From Monilinia fructicola (Eukaryota > Ascomycota > Leotiomycetes > Helotiales > Sclerotiniaceae), in contig VICG01000013.1 in NCBI GenBank assembly GCA_008692225.1, forward strand, positions 1,116,001 to 1,180,000: a DNA stretch of 64,000 nucleotides. The letters run 5' to 3'. The notes below the pieces were generated by a model. The model was not told where the DNA came from. It did no database searches and saw only the letters and a list, made by a program, of their open reading frames with translations. A program made the position numbers and the translations under genes. Of this stretch, positions 23,901-34,909 are shown in pieces; position 1 is the first letter of the stretch, and the number at the start of each line of letters is the position of its first letter.

Positions 23901-25560
23901 CTCGATTCTCGATCCTCGATCCTCGATCCTCAATCGTCTTTGAACCCCATCATACATTTCCAGTTCATATGCAAGTCCCCCAAACGGTACGGTACCAACT
24001 TTCTGGCATTTTGGCAGGGTATACAGCCCGGTCATCTGTGCCATATAACCAGAAAATGGATGAAAATCTTTCAGAGTTTGGGGGTTGTGGCGGTATTATT
24101 TATCATCCTGCATACATATATGAGTTAATTAGTACGAACAGTTTATTCTTTCTATTCTTTCTATTCTATTTTTTTTTTTTTTTCCAAAAAAGAAAAACAA
24201 AAAGAAAATTCAGCCTCGACCTCTTCAAGCGTATGTATGAAACAGATCACAGATCACAGATATATCATGATTAAAGCCCATAATTCAAATTCCACAATGC
24301 TCGACACGTCATTCAATAGCGATGCAAAAACGGGGGAAGGCGGGAGGAGAAGGGAATACGATGCCAAGAAAAAGCAACCGATTTTGACAAGATGAGATCG
24401 ACGTCTCGTATCCGTGGATCGACGAAACCAAATACTCGAGGACTTTGAAACAATTCATCTTGGATGTGAAGAAACGAAACGGTCTTTGCCCTGGTCAATC
24501 GCTGGTGGCTAGTATTCTCAAACGAAAGTTAAGGAAAGGTAAAGTTAGGTAGCGCTCACGAATTAAAGATAGGGTTGGATTTTAATATTCTTCTGCCATT
24601 GTTCGGGTATCTTGAAGTTATTTGGAGCTTATATATATATATATATATATATAATATCTGAATAAGATTTCTCAATGATCCAATATCAACGTTCAAAAGA
24701 TCCCCGGCCATGGATGAACCGATAGGTATCCATCCCATGACTTGCATACTCGAGTAACAAAAGGAGAAACCAAAACGAAATGGAATGGAATGTAAGAGCG
24801 ACGGATTCAGGAGATCGCTGGTCTGGACTTAGAATAATTGTTGGTTTCGTGGGGAAACCTGAAGCCTCAGTTTGGTCTATCTATCTATCTATCTATCCAT
24901 CTATCTATCCATCTCCATCCACACCCCAGCACCCTTCCTCTATCCACTCACCCCATCATCCCAACCGCGTGAATAAATCAGATTCCTCCATTCCCACTTC
25001 CTTCCACCTTCTCAGAAATCAATCCATCTATCCATCTATATCCACCCCTTCCCACCCACGCCTTACATGAGATACCTCGGAATAGCACGGGATGGAGGGA
25101 CTCATCAAGCCGTCGGATACTCTATCCTAATAGACTGTCCATCTCAACAAATATTAAGGAGACAGATAGATCACGAAAAAGACAGATCACAAAAAAAGAA
25201 AGGAAGAAGAAAGAAAAAAAGAAAAAGAAAAAAAAGACCCAAGCGCACCTCTCCAACCATCTGTGATGATTTCCAAGTCCGCTTAGACGCACTGCTTACG
25301 GTCTTGTGGTACAGTATATCTTGTATGGATATTTTGGATGTGGAATGGCCAAGTTGGACGGGGCGTTATGTTGTGGAATCACCAAGTGGTCAAGTTACCC
25401 AGACGGACACCAAGGCATCAAGGCAAGTCAAGTCAAGTAAAGCATTGCAGATATTCTCATTGTAGTCTATCTACCTATCGATCATTGGTGACATGCCAGG
25501 CATTTGGTTGGCTAGGTATCCCATAAGTGATGAAATGTATTCATCCATGGCATGCTGGTC
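20999..25560. other. Intergenic, no convincing gene
   Basis: Overlapping short frames at 21694-22188, 23018-23703 and 23745-24274 show no domain or codon pattern I trust. It contains an (AT)n run at about 24630-24652, a (TCTA)n run near 24879-24910, and a GGGGGGGGG run near 21745. Confidence 0.5.
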
Positions 25561-25574
25561 ATGCATACATTTTA

Positions 25575-25808
25575 TCGGCCAATCCATAACCATCCATCCA
25601 TAACCATCTATCTATCCATAACCATCCATCCATAACCATCTATCTATCCATAACCATCCGTCCATAACCATCCATCTATCCATAACCATCCATCCATAAC
25701 CATCTATCTATCCATAACCATCCATCTATCCATAACCATCCATCCATCCATAACCATCCATCCATAACCATCCATCCATAACCATCCATCTATCCATAAC
25801 CATCCATC
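25575..25808. repeat. Minisatellite of CCATCCATAA / CCATCTAT units
   Basis: An array over 200 bp long built from mixed 4-bp (CCAT, CTAT) and 10-14 bp (CCATAACCATCCAT) units in alternating order, suggesting repeated unequal slippage. It lies about 400 bp beyond the 3' end of the CCCH/2EXR gene. Confidence 0.9.
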
Positions 25809-26176
25809 ATACCTTGATGCTCATACTAATGAGTACAATTTGTAATAACTTCCCAAATACCTCAAGACCCATCCATATGTCCAAGTCAATCTTCAACATA
25901 AAAAACCATCATATTCCTTCCATATTGATCCATAATATCACGAAAACGCACCAGAGAGTGCAAGAACACACCGAAGAGACACCGAAAAGACACAGAGAAC
26001 CCAGACCATTCATATCACACCGGGAGCATATCGAGAACGAAGCGAAAGAGTAGACCAAACCGTGCTAGAGCACAGCAGAGTAAACTCAGAGCTCAAGACA
26101 ATACACCTCAGTGAGTATATTCAGAGAGCAGACCAAATCAGTTCCGAAACATTCCCCAAAGAACCATCACCACCAT

Positions 26177-28023
26177 CTACCATTTAGTATCAACACCAGC
26201 TTTGACTGCTTCAGCCTCTGCCATCATGGCAAAAGTGACACTTGGTTTTTTGAGTCCAACACGACCCTCACAAGCCTTTCGCAGGGCCAGTTCAGCCTTT
26301 TCAACGACACGAGGAGCCTTAGGGACATCCTTCTTGTGGTAATCGGAATCCGAAAGAAGCAATTTAATGTCAGTGAGACCAGGGAAAGCCTCGATGAGGT
26401 CAGTTGCAAGGGTTTTCATGCAGGAGGCTTTGTGAAATCGATACCATGGCATGGACAAACTTTGAACACGGCCGCAATCCCAGAGGCGAATTCGGCTTGC
26501 GAAACGATGGAGGTCTTTCTCATCATCGCGAAAGTGCAAGGTGTCGAAATCTGGAGAGAAATAGTCGGCACCAAAGAGGGTTGTGCAATCTTCATCACGC
26601 ATTGAAATTTCCTCACATTCCTTGTTGATAAGCCAAAAGGGCGAAGGGGGAGATTTGCGTTTGAATATTCCAGGACCTCCTCTTTCATCATGGATGGTAC
26701 CTTGGTTCAAAATAACATCAACTGTTCTTCCACGTTGAATTGCATAAAGCCAAACTTGGATACGCAACTCGCAAGGGAGTTCGCTGAAACGAGGAAAAGT
26801 GTCGTACTTTGGCCTAGCTTCCTCGGCATCAAAGGCGGCTTTGGCCTTGCGAACATAGTTTTGCGTAGCAGGACAAAGACGCTCGAAAACTCCCGGTAAA
26901 AGATGCAATGTAGCCAGAAAAGTCAGCCATAGACAGATCAAGCTGAAATTTCCAGATAAACAGATCGTTCTCGGTGAAATATTTGAAGTTCCCATTTGTG
27001 TGCATTTCGCGGCACCATGCCTTGATTTGTTCCTTCGAGGGTTGTGACTGACCAAAAATCTTCCAGGTAATCTCGTCACAATAGCTTGCGCAGCCCAAGT
27101 TAGGGTTTCCTTTCCATACGATGGATTTTTGGAACGGAAGAATCATCTCAGGGTTACCAGCCTTGACCACAGTGGCCTTGGAGAACTCGCCGGTATTTTG
27201 AGGCTCGTTTGAGATGAGCTTAGGACCGGTAGGGACCCGAGGATGCTTTGGGGGAAGGACCTCGTGGGTAAACAAGCAGTTCTTCTTGATACAGCCCCAA
27301 GAAGAGTGAAAAGCCTTGCAAGGTCGTGGCTCATCTGTCAAAGGCTTTGGATGGGGTTTTAAAAGTGGAGCAGCAGCTACTGATACCTTAGTATCGCGCT
27401 TGACAACAGGGTTGATGGTGAGGTTTTGGTCCTTCGCAGCAAGAACTTCCTTGGGGTAGTTAACTTGCTGCTTGGAGCGAACTTGCTCAAGCTTCTTCTG
27501 AGCCTTCTCAGCTGCCCAGCGCTCCTTGAGCTTAGCAAGAGCGGCATGGTCATGAGTAAATTTGCAACGGCGCTTATATCGACAACCATTGACACTCAAC
27601 TGTAATTAATATTAGTTAAGAATTCTCAGGAGAGGGAAGAAGAAGGTGCTTACGAAGTCTCTGCAGGCTTGCTTACGTACAGCTGGAACAGTGACGACTG
27701 GAACAACCGAATCAGTACCAGTAGAGGCAGCGTCCATCAATCGTTGAAGTCCCGGATTGATGCGAACTGCTTGAGATTTGACTACTCCGGGAGTAGCTGG
27801 GGCGGTGAAAACTGGCACAATCTTGACTGGAGCAGTTGAAACAACCTTAGTTGGTGCAACTTGGGCGGTGACAACTGGCACAACCTTGGTAGGAGCAAAT
27901 GAAACGACTTCGGTTGTCGTAGCCGAGAGGATAGGAGTGTGACGAGCGGCATGGTTGTTTTGATCAGCAACTTCCCGCAAGAATCTGTCGAAGAGGTTGG
28001 TTGTAGAAATTAGTGAAAGTCAT
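26177..28023 (-). CDS. CCCH zinc-finger / 2EXR-domain protein, frame-broken
   Basis: A predicted RNA-binding or regulatory protein joining two CCCH fingers to a 2EXR domain; its function is unknown. An Ala/Val/Thr-rich N-terminal part is followed by an intron at 27600-27653 (GTAAGC...TTACAG). Splicing creates the first finger across the junction: CRDF|LSVNGCRYKRRCKFTH, a perfect C-x8-C-x5-C-x3-H. A second finger, CKAFHSSWGCIKKNCLFTH, is C-x8-C-x4-C-x3-H. The C-terminal part has FPRFSELPCELRIQVW, the 2EXR signature. The frame breaks between IWKFQLDLSMADF and LATLHLLPGVFERL, where one extra T in a run of four (plus-strand AAAA at 26918-26921) explains it; no canonical intron does. The only nearby upstream ATG (28023) also needs one extra base discounted in the TTT just downstream. 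Without these the protein would be about 596 residues. Confidence 0.65.
27600..27653 (-). other. Intron splitting the first CCCH finger
   Basis: GTAAGC donor and ATTACAG acceptor on the minus strand. The first cysteine of the C-x8-C-x5-C-x3-H finger lies in the upstream exon and the other ligands in the downstream exon, which makes the intron call secure. Confidence 0.85.
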
Positions 28024-28049
28024 CTTGATATAGGGATGATTGCAAGGTA

Positions 28050-28190
28050 AAGTTAAGGTAAGGTAAGGTAAGGTAAGGTAAGGTAAGGTAAGGTAACGTA
28101 AAGGTAAAAGTAAAGTAAAGGTAGAGTAAAAGTAGAGTAAAGGTAAAGTAAAGGTAAAGGTAGAGTATAGTTAAGGTAAAGGTAAAGTAA
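28050..28190. repeat. AAGGT pentamer array and AAGGTAAAGT derivatives
   Basis: About nine AAGGT copies at 28053-28098, then a degenerate AAGGTAAAGTA region. It lies directly upstream of the CCCH/2EXR start, so on the transcribed strand it is a pyrimidine-rich ACCTT promoter or leader element. Confidence 0.85.
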
Positions 28191-29967
28191 AAGGTTCGGC
28201 GATTGTATTCCAAGAGAATAGCAAAAGCGATGCGACGGAAAAGAATCTGCACAGCAGAAAAGAGGACGAATTGACGTGAAGAGAGTTTAGGATAGCGGTT
28301 GTAGAATATTCGAAAGATGTGCAAAAGAATCCACAAACGGATTGATATGATAGTATTGAGGAGTGGTTTGGTAACGAAGAAATAATATCAATTGACTTTG
28401 ATGAAGTACTTCGTCGGTAGGTTTTCGATGTTGTTGGTATCGGAGAGAAGTATCAGAAGATGTGCAGGAAGGAGACGATATTTAAGTATTTGGAAGGAAG
28501 AATCTCGATTGTTTAGCGAGAGAACGGTTTATTGTGCGCTGAAGCAAATTACGCGGAACAATAGTAAGAAATGGCGCTTAAAAGAGAACGCTCTGCTAAA
28601 GGTTACAGACTCTTATTGAAGAGGTTGGGAGTAATTTATTGTGTTATCAATTCTTTCTGTTCTTGTATATTCACTCTTGAGATGTTTTGGGGTGAAAGGT
28701 GAGGACTTTCGGTGAGCGACGTTGATGTTCAATTTGATAATAAAACCAGTCGACGAGAGGATGCGAAACATGAATATTTTGTAGAGTAGGTATTCAGAGA
28801 TTTTCTTGGATAATTTGTTAAATCCTCAATGAAGAACTCTTCTTTTGAAGTGTTCTAAAGCTGGAATCAAGAGACTTGACTCTTCCACTAGTTTTCCTAG
28901 TGAAAAGTTAATTTGCCATTATGAGGTCGATATAATTGAAAGTGCGACTGAAATCATAGATGAGATGATGAATTGAGGCATGAATACCAACTAGTACAGT
29001 AAGTAGTACTATTACCTAAGTGGCTTACCAGTCCCTGTTTCGAAAGAGGAAAAGAAAAAGGCTGGGAAGATTGTGCAGTGAAGAGTGAGGAGTGAGGAGT
29101 GAGGAGTGAAGATTGAAAACTGAAAACTGAAAACTGAAAACTGAAAACTAAAGACTCAAGACTCAAGACTCAAGACTCAAGACTCAAGACTCAAGACTCA
29201 AGACTCAAGACTCAAGACTCAAGACTCAAGACCGAAGACCGAATAACATATCTAAGAGAGAATCTATATGACACGACACTATACTATACGACACTACCCT
29301 ACACTACCCTACACTACACGACACAACAACTGACTCAACCCAAACCATCCACATCAAAACGAAAAGTCGCCGAATACAAACACGACCAATCCACCCACCC
29401 ATCCCCCACCACACAAGCAGCGTGCGTGAAGCGAACCAGAGGTAAGAATAGAAGTACGAGCGACCAAATCCCAATGTATCTCCTGTGTTGGGGTCTTGAG
29501 TGACGATCCAATCACACGTGGGCAGAGGTAATCCAGACGGTGGGTGGGATTAACGATGATGTTTGCATCCGGAAACATGCAAATGTGACTTCCGCAGTAG
29601 GGTTCTCATGAGTCACTTGCATTGGGTGACTGAGGTAACCTTGTTGAAAAGGTGATAAGTGTGGTAAGTGTGGTAAGTGTCAGTTTGAACACAGAATAGG
29701 CATCTGCGACCATCTTGCCCTCATCCTCACCCTCATCCAGAGAGTCGGGAAGAAACTGGGTGTTTATCGATTCCTATACGCCGCAATTTTGTTTTATGAG
29801 GCTGTTGAAGCCTTGTCGATTACCCACACTTCACAGCATCGGCATCGCCCAATGGTGATGAGAGATCTCACTTGCGGGCATCAATATATGTCTCTATATG
29901 AAGTGCTCAAATGAATTTATTGGATCATGCAACCCTAGTCTATTTTACCATGGTATATCTGCCTACT
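28191..29967. other. Intergenic, simple repeats only
   Basis: No gene recognised. Contains three consecutive 7-bp arrays at 29077-29230 and a GACACTAC-rich stretch near 29270-29325. Confidence 0.55.
29077..29230. repeat. Three adjacent 7-bp tandem arrays
   Basis: GTGAGGA (about 4 copies), then TGAAAAC (about 5 copies), then GACTCAA (about 11 copies), directly abutting. All three share the 7-bp period although their sequences differ. Confidence 0.9.
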
Positions 29968-31760
29968 TTAAAATTCATTCTCATCATTTCCTGCAATAAT
30001 GACATTATTGATCTTCAATACCATACGACAGAGTTGGGTCGCCAGCATCAATTGTTGCTTCTTACCGATTAATGGATCGATAACAAAGGCATCTCTCATA
30101 TCGTTGCTACCAGTTTGCATACAGTCAACACCCAATCTTGTGTTCTTCTCGGTAGCCTGTCGACTCTTGACAGAAGCAAGGGTTTCGATGGATGAGAGAC
30201 CAGAGTTTTCCGCTAAAGCCATTGGGATTGCATCGAGGGCATCGGCAAAGGCACGCATAGCATATTGTTCAAGACCAGGTGACTTAACAGCGGCATCCTC
30301 GACAGCCAATGAGCATGCAATTTCTGCAGCACCACCACCACATAAACAACCCTATTATCCCTGACGAGGTTGCGAACAACACATAAAGCATCATGAAGAG
30401 AACGTTTTGCCTCATCGATGATCTGTTGGTCTAGTTAGCAATGTCAATAGCTTAATAATGCACTTCAGCATACCATCTTGTTGCTTCCTCTAACGAAGAC
30501 TGTGACAGCACGAGTGTTCGCACACTCCTCAATGACCAACATCTTCTCCCTGGTGGTACCAAAGCTCATTTCTCTGACTACTCCAGCTCTTCCGAGTTTC
30601 TCCGCCGATAAATCCTCAAATCTTGGTACGATTCTGCCATTGGTTGCAATGGCGATTAATTCTATCTCTGGACCTCCAACCCATCTAACAGCTGGTAACT
30701 GACTTTGTAATAAAAGATGGTTTGCTTCATCATCAAATCCCCACTGGCATACAACGAGATTGGCACCAGTATCCTTAATTTGTTGAACCATCTCGGTAAA
30801 CTTATCCTTTTCATACGTTTGTAATTTCTTGAACTCTTCAACCGAGGTGATATCGAGCTTATGCTTGGTTTTTTGGCTTGGGTGGTTCAAATGCACATGT
30901 GAGAATAGCAATCTTGGCGTCTCGAACCTCATCGGGCATCTGAGGGTGTGAAAAGTCTTTGTCGACAATAACACCTTGAACCAGTAAAGAGTCCTCGAGA
31001 GATCCACCAACCTTACCATCAACCTTAATCAAGTCAAAGTCAACATCCTTACGCTCCAAATCAGCAACAGACAGAATAGCATCAACAGCAATGTTGGCAA
31101 ATTGGTCATGGGCCTTGGAGACGATTTTGCTTCCCAAACTTGTCCTCGCGACCTTGAACAAATTCTCTTTGTTTGTTTTTGTGAATTCGATAGTATCGGC
31201 AATTCTGTCCAGCTCCGCAACAGCAATATCACAGGCTTGGTCATACCCATCAGCTATTCGAATAGGGTGAATTCCCTTGTCGATAAGTTCGGCAGCTTGT
31301 TCTAATAAGGCACCGGCCAAAACCACCACACCTGTCGTACCATCACCGATTTCGTCATCCTGGGATTTTGAGAGTTCGACTAAAAGCTTTGCAACATGGT
31401 TCTGAATCTCCATCTGTCCCAAAATGGTAGCACCGTCGTTGGTAACTGTAATATCACCATCTGGGGAAATAAGAATCTTATCGAGCCCTCGTGGACCCAG
31501 GGAGGTCTTGACAATATTGGCTACTGTTCTTGCGGCTAGGATATGTGATTTGACCGCCTCGTTTCCATGTTGTCTCTTCTTCTTTCCCTGACTGTAAATT
31601 CATCAGCACTTTCAATACCAGCAGAAATGATATCAATCCTTACTCTCTAACAACGATGAAAGGTCTGCCTTGTTCATCCTTCACCACAGACGCTATGAGT
31701 TGCTTATAAGCTTCCAGAACTCTATGGGGGATGGTAGCAATACAACTTACCCTGCGACAT
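29968..31760 (-). CDS. CCT5: CCT epsilon subunit (group II chaperonin), two frame breaks
   Basis: The epsilon subunit of the cytosolic CCT/TRiC chaperonin, which folds actin, tubulin and other proteins in an ATP-driven double ring. Four exons on the minus strand: 31751-31760 (MSQ), 31644-31692, 30474-31591 and 29968-30422, with introns 31693-31750, 31592-31643 and 30423-30473, all GT-AG. Recognisable blocks: [41 protein letters not shown] (the ATPase GDGTT motif), FEPPKPK...[20 protein letters not shown] and [15 protein letters not shown], all diagnostic of CCT5. The frame breaks at a run of six T's (30869-30874, one extra base) between PPKPK and TKHKLD. It breaks again at about 30330-30345, where VVYGGGAAE needs two bases fewer or one more in an ACC repeat. 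Since the gene is essential, these are probably sequence errors rather than decay. Confidence 0.9.
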
Positions 31761-32243
31761 ATCAATATCTACAAAGCGGGGTGGTTAGCAGAAGCTTTCT
31801 AAGACACATGCTTGGAGACGTAGGGAGAAACTTACTCATCGCCATGTTTGAAGATGTGCGAAGTTTTCCAGATCCGAAGGCTACGGGCACAAACTGCAGA
31901 GGTATCGAAAAAACCACACAAAAAACCAGAATATTTCGACAAACTTCTTCCCTGATCGGCGCGCTCAAATCAACAAGTCGCGTTTATTGAAAGCTCTTCG
32001 TCTACCAAAAATTATTTAGACAGCCTCAGGTTACATAACATCAGCCACTGTATGATTAGTAAGCACCACCCCGCATCAGCCACAACGATGAATTTGGGTT
32101 ATCTAGTAGCCTCCAGGGCTTGGGATAAACTTTTCAAATCTATCAAAGTTCTGTCCCGTCTATCTACCAAACTCTCGTCATATCTTTCTTAATTATTAAG
32201 ATCGATTATTCCAAGTGTTTTGATACGTTTGCAATACGTACTC

Positions 32244-32365
32244 CAAAGGTATCAAAGGTATCAAAGGAGTCAAAGGAGTCAAAGGAGTCAAAGGAGTCAA
32301 TGGTGTTGATATGGTATCCATGGTATCCGGTATCCATGGTATCTATAGTATCAATAGTATCAATG
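32244..32365. repeat. 9-bp array (AAAGGNRTC)n with ATGGTATCC tail
   Basis: About six copies of AAAGGTATC/AAAGGAGTC followed by degenerate GGTATCCAT units. Located in the region upstream of CCT5. Confidence 0.8.
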
Positions 32366-33394
32366 GTCTAAAATGCCATTGTTAAGGTGAAGAATTGAGT
32401 ACTTCCTTCATTCCTGACGCACCTGTGAGACCTCGGCTAGAAAGACAATCTGTTACAGTATATGGTGTTGTACTGTAATGTCTTCTCTTCCAATGCCAAT
32501 GCTAATTAACGGTTTGAAATGACTTACAAGATCTTGGTACTGGGTCACTAGGGGTATCAATATACCGTACCTCCACACCTTTACCGACTGCATCTAATAC
32601 TGTATCTGGAAAGTTTAATGGATGCCGGCCGTACTCGCAAGAACTTCTTGTTTCGTTCCTTCGCCTTCCTTGACGTCCTCGCTGGTTGCAGTACGGAGAG
32701 AGAATCTCTCAAAGAGATCCACGAGTCCCCAAGTCCTCGAAAGATGCGTCTCACCCAAAAACATTTTGGCGGGTACGTGAATCTGAAGCGGAGATTTCAC
32801 GGAGTATGTACTGTCTTTGGAAAGAATCGAACAATCCCATCCAATAATCCGATAAATCGATTCAAAGAGCGGCCAATAATTTTATGAATTATGCGAAATC
32901 AAACGACAAAACGCTACGATGCCTACATACCTAGTCGTACAGAAAGGTCTAGGCGTTGGAAGGGGTATATACGAAACATGACTATCGAATGATACGGCTC
33001 CTTTTGTGTTGGGATACGATACAAGCTTTACACTGTAACTTTCTGCAGCATTTATAGAAGAGTTAATTGATATATATATACTATGGCTCTGCACTCCGTA
33101 CAAGTAGATGTGCTAACTTTCGAAGTCTTCTAACCTCTATGATTGATTCGCAGGTAGGTAACTGATAATTGCCTCCTAGGTAGGGACTTACAGCAAACAT
33201 ACTTGCAACTAACTACCTGGTACCTAGGTACTCCTCAGAAGTCAGAACCTAAGGATTGTAAATGCCTAGGGGATTATCGAATATCAAAATCAGGAAAACA
33301 AATTAAAGGAATAGATGTTTATAAAAGCAGCATCATGGATAAATGAAATGGAAAATAATGTAATCTGGAAGTTCGTATTGTGAGTATTACTATA

Positions 33395-33545
33395 GGTATA
33401 TATATATGTAGTATGTATATACGTATATATATATATGTATGTATATATGTATATATGTATATATGTACGTAAATAAGTATATATATGTATACACGTATGT
33501 ATATATGTGCATATATGTATATATATATATGTATAAATAAAATAT
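33395..33545. repeat. TATATG/TATGTA microsatellite
   Basis: A 150-bp low-complexity stretch of alternating TATA and TGTA units. Confidence 0.85.
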
Positions 33546-34128
33546 ATGTGTGAATGTATGCAAATTAAAGTATTATGCCATCGTACCTGCATTCAGGGGA
33601 ATACCAAGAAGAATCGCTTTGCATATACAAGTATATCCTCCGTACAGTACGACACCATGATCATCGCACTGTTTGTGACTTTGTATAAGCGATGGCATGG
33701 CATTTAACCGCTTTAAGTGGATCGCAGGTTTCAAATATACCCGTGGACTTGAGCTTAGTATCGGTTTTATATATGAATGATATCACGCCCCCCTCTTAGG
33801 AAGATAGATCGATTCCTTCCAGGTTAGAACTTCTCGACTTCTTCAACCCGTGGACTTCTCAAGACTCCTTGAACCTTTTTTAAGGCTTTCCATATATGAA
33901 TAATCTCTCCCATGGGAATAGTCGGTAGGAAAAGCCCTGGCGATCATCTGCACTGTATGATTGATGTATTCTTGAGATATTCCGCAGATACACCTAGGAA
34001 CCAACGGGGATCCATGGATTTATTTATTAATATACCAAAAATGGAATCCTTTTACTCGAATAATCCTTTTCATCTGTTTAATCTTTTCGATCCCTTTTTA
34101 AACCTTTGTGGTTGGTTGATCTGTACTG

Positions 34129-34270
34129 TGAATATGAATTTGAATATGAATATGAGTATGAATCTGAATCTGAGTAGGAATCTGAATATGAGTATGAATC
34201 TGAGTATGAATCTGAATCTGAATCTGAATATGAATATCTGAATATGAATCTGAATATGAATCTGAATATG
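34129..34270. repeat. 6-bp array GAATNTGAATNT
   Basis: Degenerate GAATAT/GAATCT/GAGTAT units in about 22 copies. Open in several frames only because of the repeat. Confidence 0.85.
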
Positions 34271-34909
34271 ATCTTAACCTTCATTTCCATTTTCATTCTC
34301 ATTAATACGGATGGATGGACGGATAGATGGATGGATTTATTTTATGATCCCGATTAAGCTTTTAATCTCTTTTGGGCCTAGCCCAGGGACTTAGTGACAT
34401 CCACATCTACCCTTTAATTCCCCGCCCCAAGTTTTTGATTTATGTGTTTGACTTGTTTTGTTACTTCACTCTCATACCCGTGGACTGTTCTGACTACGAC
34501 TCGATTTCCCTACTGTACTAGATGCTCTACTCTATTATTGTACTTGCTAATAAACTCTACGGAGTAATAACTTCGACATGGGAATATATTCTAGCCGAGT
34601 TGAACGAGCTGGAGTATATTGCACACTTCCGATTACATACTTTATATTATATTACTTACTTGGCCGGGGTTGGTATATCGGTATAGTACATATAGGTAAG
34701 TATATCTCCATTGGAATCTACATCTCTGATCTTTCTCTATCCTTTTCAAACGCAGACGTGTCTGCCTTTCATTCTTTTTGGAGATTTATCGTTGTTTTTT
34801 GCTTTCGCCCTTCATCCATCGTCCATTCATTCATTCATTCACTTATTTGTTCAATCAATCAATCAATCAACCAATCAATCATTCGTTCATTCATTTCGTC
34901 TTTTCCAAT

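Larger units (their letters stand above)
31761..34909. other. Intergenic, AT-rich, with simple repeats
   Basis: No gene recognised. Holds a 9-bp array at 32244-32300, TATATG-rich DNA at 33395-33545, a GAATCTGAATAT array at 34129-34270, CCTAGGTA palindromes near 33175-33260, and ATTCATTC/CAATCAAT runs immediately before the rhamnogalacturonase start. Confidence 0.55.

Noticed and set aside
26900..26950. Programmed ribosomal frameshifting or a cryptic intron in the CCCH/2EXR gene
   Set aside because: No slippery heptamer with a downstream structure was evident, and no GT-AG pair gives the right frame. One extra base in a homopolymer is simpler, given similar breaks nearby.
29153..29230. Repeats as a CRISPR-like array
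   Set aside because: Head-to-tail 7-bp units without spacers in a eukaryotic context are ordinary tandem repeats.
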